DNA from: Phytoseiulus persimilis
Lineage: Eukaryota > Arthropoda > Arachnida > Mesostigmata > Phytoseiidae
Length of the DNA stretch: 64,000 nt
Assembly: GCA_037576195.1 (NCBI GenBank)
Contig: CM075103.1
Span: forward strand, 2,170,001-2,234,000
Direction of reading: 5' to 3'
A model generated the notes under the pieces. That model did no database searches and was not told the origin of the DNA. It saw nothing but the letters and a program-made list of their open reading frames with translations. The position numbers were made by a program, and so were the translations under genes. Below, piece by piece: positions 59,802 through 64,000 of the stretch; the first letter of the stretch is position 1; each line of letters starts with the position of its first letter.

Positions 59802-60155
59802 GTGTTCTGTTCCTACGTCTGTACGCCTTGTCAGGGCCCGGAAGAAGATGCCCGAGCAGAAATGCGAGTCGTAGACGAAGACGAGACCCCAAACGAAGTC
59901 GCATTAACATCATTGATGATTTTATCGTTCCTAGAAAAGAAATTCAGACGACAACTAGCTAGCGAACAACATCGAGGCCTGAAAAACGGCAACCGCAAGG
60001 CGGCGACAGCACTATTCGCCGACAAACACGCAAACTTTGCGGAAACAGAGACGATAAGAGCCCGCGAATCATCGAGACAGATGTCCCGAGCGAAGAAAAC
60101 ATACAGCCCAATGCACAACAGACCTACTCGACCACAAAGTAGTCGAGAACATTGA
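59802..60155 (+). other. Unassigned open frame, possible retroelement fragment
   Basis: The frame is acidic then basic, with LMILSFLEKKFR and later KAATALFAD. The layout is loosely like the gag region of Bel/Pao elements, but no zinc knuckle follows in frame. The similarity is weak and from memory of the family's general pattern, so I do not call it a gene. Confidence 0.12.
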
Positions 60156-60526
60156 ATATCTGTGATCCAAGCATACATCCGTTGTCTCAATATTCCGTCT
60201 ATTTCACTTGCGAATCCGGCTCTCGATCTCACTGCACGGTTTGTTCGGTCGGCCGTTCTTACAATGATGATTTCTCTCCCAGAAAGTATGGTGGAAGAAC
60301 TACACTGACTTTGAGCCCTGCGCGAATGTGTCTCGTAACCCGTGTTCAGATCAGAACTAGGTTTGGAGCGCCTGCAACAGAAGAGCTCTTGCGCTGTGTT
60401 GTGGAAATCGGTCGTGCTTTGGATGAGCACTTGGGGAATGAGCTTCGCTGGGACATCGTGAAATTGGTCACTCGGGATTCCCGTCGTTCCCTCAGAGAAA
60501 ATTCAAGATGGAGACGACGAGAACGG

Positions 60527-60544
60527 TGATGATGATGATGATGA
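60527..60544. repeat. (GAT)n microsatellite
   Basis: Six GAT triplets; translates as poly-Met or poly-Asp in spurious frames. Confidence 0.9.
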
Positions 60545-62115
60545 CGGCCACGATTGTAGCAACAGGAACTTCACCAGCATGTTTCCCGCTCAGATTTGGT
60601 GACTCCGTACGATGCACATCCGAGGACCGAATGGCGAAAGCGCGCCTTTTCACTGCCCTGACAATGGTCCGCTGGAGCGTCAGCAAACAGTAGATCGCCC
60701 GTCCACGAATCACTTATTGGGGATGCAGACCGCTTCATTCCGACTCATCAACTCCCTGAAGTTTGCATGTCAAAAGCTATCTTGAAATACCACCTAGGCC
60801 ACAACCAACAATTAAATCGTCATCCGACGCAATAGATCAATCACCACTCGTTCTAGGGCTGACGATAATTCTAGGGTTGCTCCGACCACGAAACCTCGTG
60901 CTTGCAACTTTAGCAAATAGCGCAGGGTGGTTGGATATTTCCCCCGGAATCCGTCCATTGGGTATGGAGTGACCAGTCGTTGATTGGTCATGTTGAGACC
61001 GTGTTTGTCGGTTATGAGAGCAGCGGAAGGTCCTATCGCAACTCAAAGCCTGAATTGGGGCGAAAGGTTAACGAATGGGCTCCAAGATTGAAATCTCAGG
61101 CACGGGCCACCCGATAAGGACGATCGTGAGAACATCGTCCGAAAACGGTCGGAGTGCCGCCCGCTGTCTTCATGTCTCAAGCGTACTATACGGGGTCGGG
61201 CAGAAATTGGGTTAAGCAATATTTCGTTGTCGTCAACGTCGTCATCGTTCCATCTATGCGTTAGCTATATAAGCTACTTATTGCATAGGCGAGCATGAAG
61301 TCGAATATTGCGGTGGCGGCTGCGCTAACGTTGGCCGCTGGCTGGCTGGAATCCCCCGGAGCTGCAGGAAGTGGACCAAACAGGCCAAGGGCACGCGACG
61401 CCCAAGCTATTGACAACGATTCTTTCTTTCTGACCGTATGCGGGCTTGAGGCTGTTCTCCTACCACTCTATTTCGTTTGTTTGACGCACTTATCGCGTTG
61501 GGTGGCCAGGCTCACTGAATTTCAGACAGGTGTACCGAAGATTTACATTTGAGCAGTGTTCCCAGGAGAGAATCGTCTTTCAAAGTAATCCCCCATATTT
61601 CGGGAAGGTCGTTGAGAGTATTTCCAACCAGCCAGCGCGGTTGATGTCAATGCGCGATCGGGCCCAATTAGAACTTGTCTGGAAGTTAATTTTGACGTGT
61701 ATTGGCTGGCGTGAGAGTTGTGATTGACGACTTTGACTGCCCATAGCTCCGATAATGACAATTTTCCTGAGTTGTCCCAGAAGATTGCCGTTTACTTCCT
61801 CTGAAACCGATGGGAACTCGTTAGTCAGACCGCTGACATCATCGCCCTACCCGATGCCGGTAGCGCACGGTCGCAGGGAGACTCGTTGAACACAGGTAGG
61901 CAGGCTGTACCCTCTTGAGGCTCCGTCTCTTTGGTATCCACGGAGATCTACTTCGGGGGAATCGTGATGATCGTCGTTGTTTTGGCTTTTACACATTGCC
62001 GCATCGCCTCCTTTCCAACCAATTGACGATGTGCGAGTGCGTAAACGTAAACATCCGACAGAAATAGTTTCACACGGGCGCCGTCGGAAGGCGAGTGAGT
62101 GAGCCAGCGGTCGTG

Positions 62116-62139
62116 CTCTCTCTCTCTCTCTTTCTCTCT
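62116..62139. repeat. (CT)n microsatellite
   Basis: CT run with one TTT break, in a CT-rich patch (62.1-62.5 kb) that might be a promoter or 5' UTR of a gene beyond the window. Confidence 0.85.
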
Positions 62140-64000
62140 GCTCCATGTGTCTCTCTAGGCTCTCTCGGACTCTTTACTCTGTCGGCAGTTTCCTTCAACT
62201 GAATTGAGTGAAAGCAAAGCTTGGCAGTTGTGTCGCAGCCAACCAACGTGACAAAGATCGACAGTGCTGCTGATAACTACTCCTAGCTGTCTCGATCGCT
62301 TTCGAGCTCACTCGTTCCTGTCCGTCCGTTCGTTCGTCGTCACCCATTGACTGCTCACGACGTCTTAAGCGCTGGGCGAGATATTCTCTCCGAAGAGGGA
62401 CCATTCTCCCAGTAGGCCGTGGTCGTTTGTGTACCCACCATGCTCCGGTGCCGGCGGGCTGCGTGAGTTTTTATTTTTTCTTCCCATTCGTTTCTCACTG
62501 TAATCAAGTTCCGATCCTACCCACTTCGACTCTGGAGCCCACCCGGCGCTCGCCAGAGGTAGCCGGCACCTTGATTGAGATTTGTTGGAGCAAAAACGAG
62601 CGGGAATAAGCTCTGCAATCTCTCACTGCGATCTGACGAATCGAAAAGATTGGAACCGGTCTCGGCCTCCTCAAGAGAGCTTGAGTACGCTGACGGATCG
62701 CGTGACTCATGCTCAAACGCAAGCCTCGATGCCATTCAAGAAATTCTCCGCGATAGAAATATGAAACAACGTCAGCGTAAACGAAATATTTTCCTCAAGG
62801 CGGCGCGTCACCCACCTCGACTCGTCACGCTCATGGTGCTGAGAACACGGCGGCACTTACGCAGCCAACCGAATGGAGAGCCAGCGATGCATCATCTTCT
62901 CGAGAGCATTCGAATCAATTGGATTCAATACATGCACGCCCGAAAGCACCGTCACATAGTACGGAGTCGAAGCGTACAAACGATGAACTTGGCGTGGCAA
63001 ACGCATGACATTCTGCGGCACGCAACGTTCGGAGAAATCGCATAATTCGGTCAGAAGAGCGAAGATTCGATGCTCCCTGGAATTCATTCTTGCGAAATGT
63101 TCCGGCACGGTTTCATCCGACGGCTTTCCTGACCTTCGGCCGACTCGGGAGTGGACGCAGTAAGAGAGGATCTCCCATGACTCTCAAACATTTTGGTCAG
63201 TGGAACAGCGACCGATGATGGGTACACAAATCAATCCCGCGAATGGATTTTCTTTCGTTCCTGAAAACTATTCAGAACAGAACCACGAAGACTATGTTCT
63301 TCGCAGATTATGCTTTCCACCGCCCGGCCGCCGTCTCAGATTTACAAACACCGTGAGCAATTTGCATGGAACGAGTTTCCAACGGACTCGTGGAAGACTT
63401 CTTCGCGTTTCCAATGTCCTCTCCCGAAAATTGACCCCCGGGTCGGCGAAACAAGAAACAGCAACGGCTCATATCGCAGAAAAGATTCGAACAACAAAAA
63501 TATTCCCCAAAATGGCACGAACGCCAGTCACCTTTCGGTCGCCGGTCAGATATTTTCCTCTAACATTTATGGACGTATTTCGAAGGTCACGGTCGCTGGG
63601 AGATGTTCCAGCCTCGCGTGAAACTTGCGATAGCTCCCGGCTCCATGCGATTCGCTGGAGTCAACGATCGCTTTCTCATAGGTCCATGGACAAGGAGATT
63701 AAGCATGCCACGGGGCGGGCCGCATTATTCGATTTCCCAATGCCGAGCTTGCTCTTTATTCAATTAGAAGTGATTAGGCTCGGGGAGCATTCGCGAGAAA
63801 CGCCACTTCCACGATTCAAGATTTACAAACTCATAACTCCAAGAGGGCGGGAATGCGTTCGCGCAGAATCTTGACGTCAGCCCAGCGCTGCGGAGACGAC
63901 TCATGCACTGGAGAGAGTGAGCTCCATCGAAATATTTTACTCAAACGGTCGTTCGCGACCCTTCGAAGTCAGGACCGCCACAAGCGTTTTTTTTTTTTGT

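Larger units (their letters stand above)
41011..64000. other. No confident gene; downstream intergenic
   Basis: Apart from the items listed separately, no stretch shows a known domain or a phase-consistent exon chain on either strand. Frames of 150-225 codons exist (for example 46378-46941 minus and 63200-63874 plus) but have no recognisable motifs. A TATA-like TATATAAG at 61266 lies only 29 bp before an ATG, too close for a normal promoter-to-start arrangement. Confidence 0.45.

Noticed and set aside
61266..61552. TATATAAG followed by a signal-peptide-like frame (MKSNIAVAAALTLAAG)
   Set aside because: The ATG would coincide with the expected transcription start, and the rest of the frame shows no domain.
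63200..63874. 224-codon plus-strand frame near the right edge
   Set aside because: No domain, no start context and no splice support. Length alone is weak evidence in 64 kb.
1..64000. CRISPR arrays, operons, phage or bacterial mobile elements
   Set aside because: No regularly spaced direct repeats and no prokaryotic gene layout. The window is clearly an intron-bearing eukaryotic locus.

Overview
The window is eukaryotic nuclear DNA, not microbial. Coding signal comes in short blocks with GT/AG borders separated by introns, and there are no operons or Shine-Dalgarno sites. Base composition looks close to balanced. Triplet and dinucleotide microsatellites, homopolymer G/C tracts and a degenerate tRNA-derived element are scattered through it. 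The one gene I recognise is an invertebrate-type Stac gene, so an arthropod is likely. A mesostigmatid mite or another chelicerate would fit, but this is inference.

Layout: 1-8403 holds no convincing gene. Its right half (about 5.9-8.4 kb) is GC- and triplet-rich and could be the 5' flank or 5' UTR of the main gene. From 8404 to 38357 on the + strand I reconstruct one spliced gene of 15 coding exons. Every intron phase is compatible from one exon to the next, giving 3006 nt with the stop (about 1001 residues). The predicted protein has a low-complexity N-terminus, an F-BAR-like helical region (about 106-480), an Ala/Gln-rich linker, a C1 zinc finger (H560-C608), a Gly/Ser/His-rich linker carrying the STAC-type D-P-[IV]-Y motif, an SH3 domain (about 858-915), and a second SH3-like segment at the C-terminus. 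The C1-linker-SH3-SH3 half is typical of STAC adaptors, which bind voltage-gated CaV1 calcium channels. Vertebrate STAC1-3 have no F-BAR region, so the N-terminal half is the notable part.

The introns (the first is about 12.8 kb) contain simple repeats, a tRNA-like SINE fragment at about 15.2 kb and CT-rich stretches that might be alternative promoters. From 38.4 kb to 64 kb I see no confident gene: only probable 3' UTR/AT-rich sequence, a possible Ty3/gypsy-like relic on the minus strand at about 41.7-42.0 kb, a diverged repeat pair, short tandem repeats, and a strong CTCF-like motif at 47.8 kb. The many other open frames there have no recognisable domain and no paired splice sites.

All exon calls come from reading splice signals, phase and protein likeness. 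No database search was possible.
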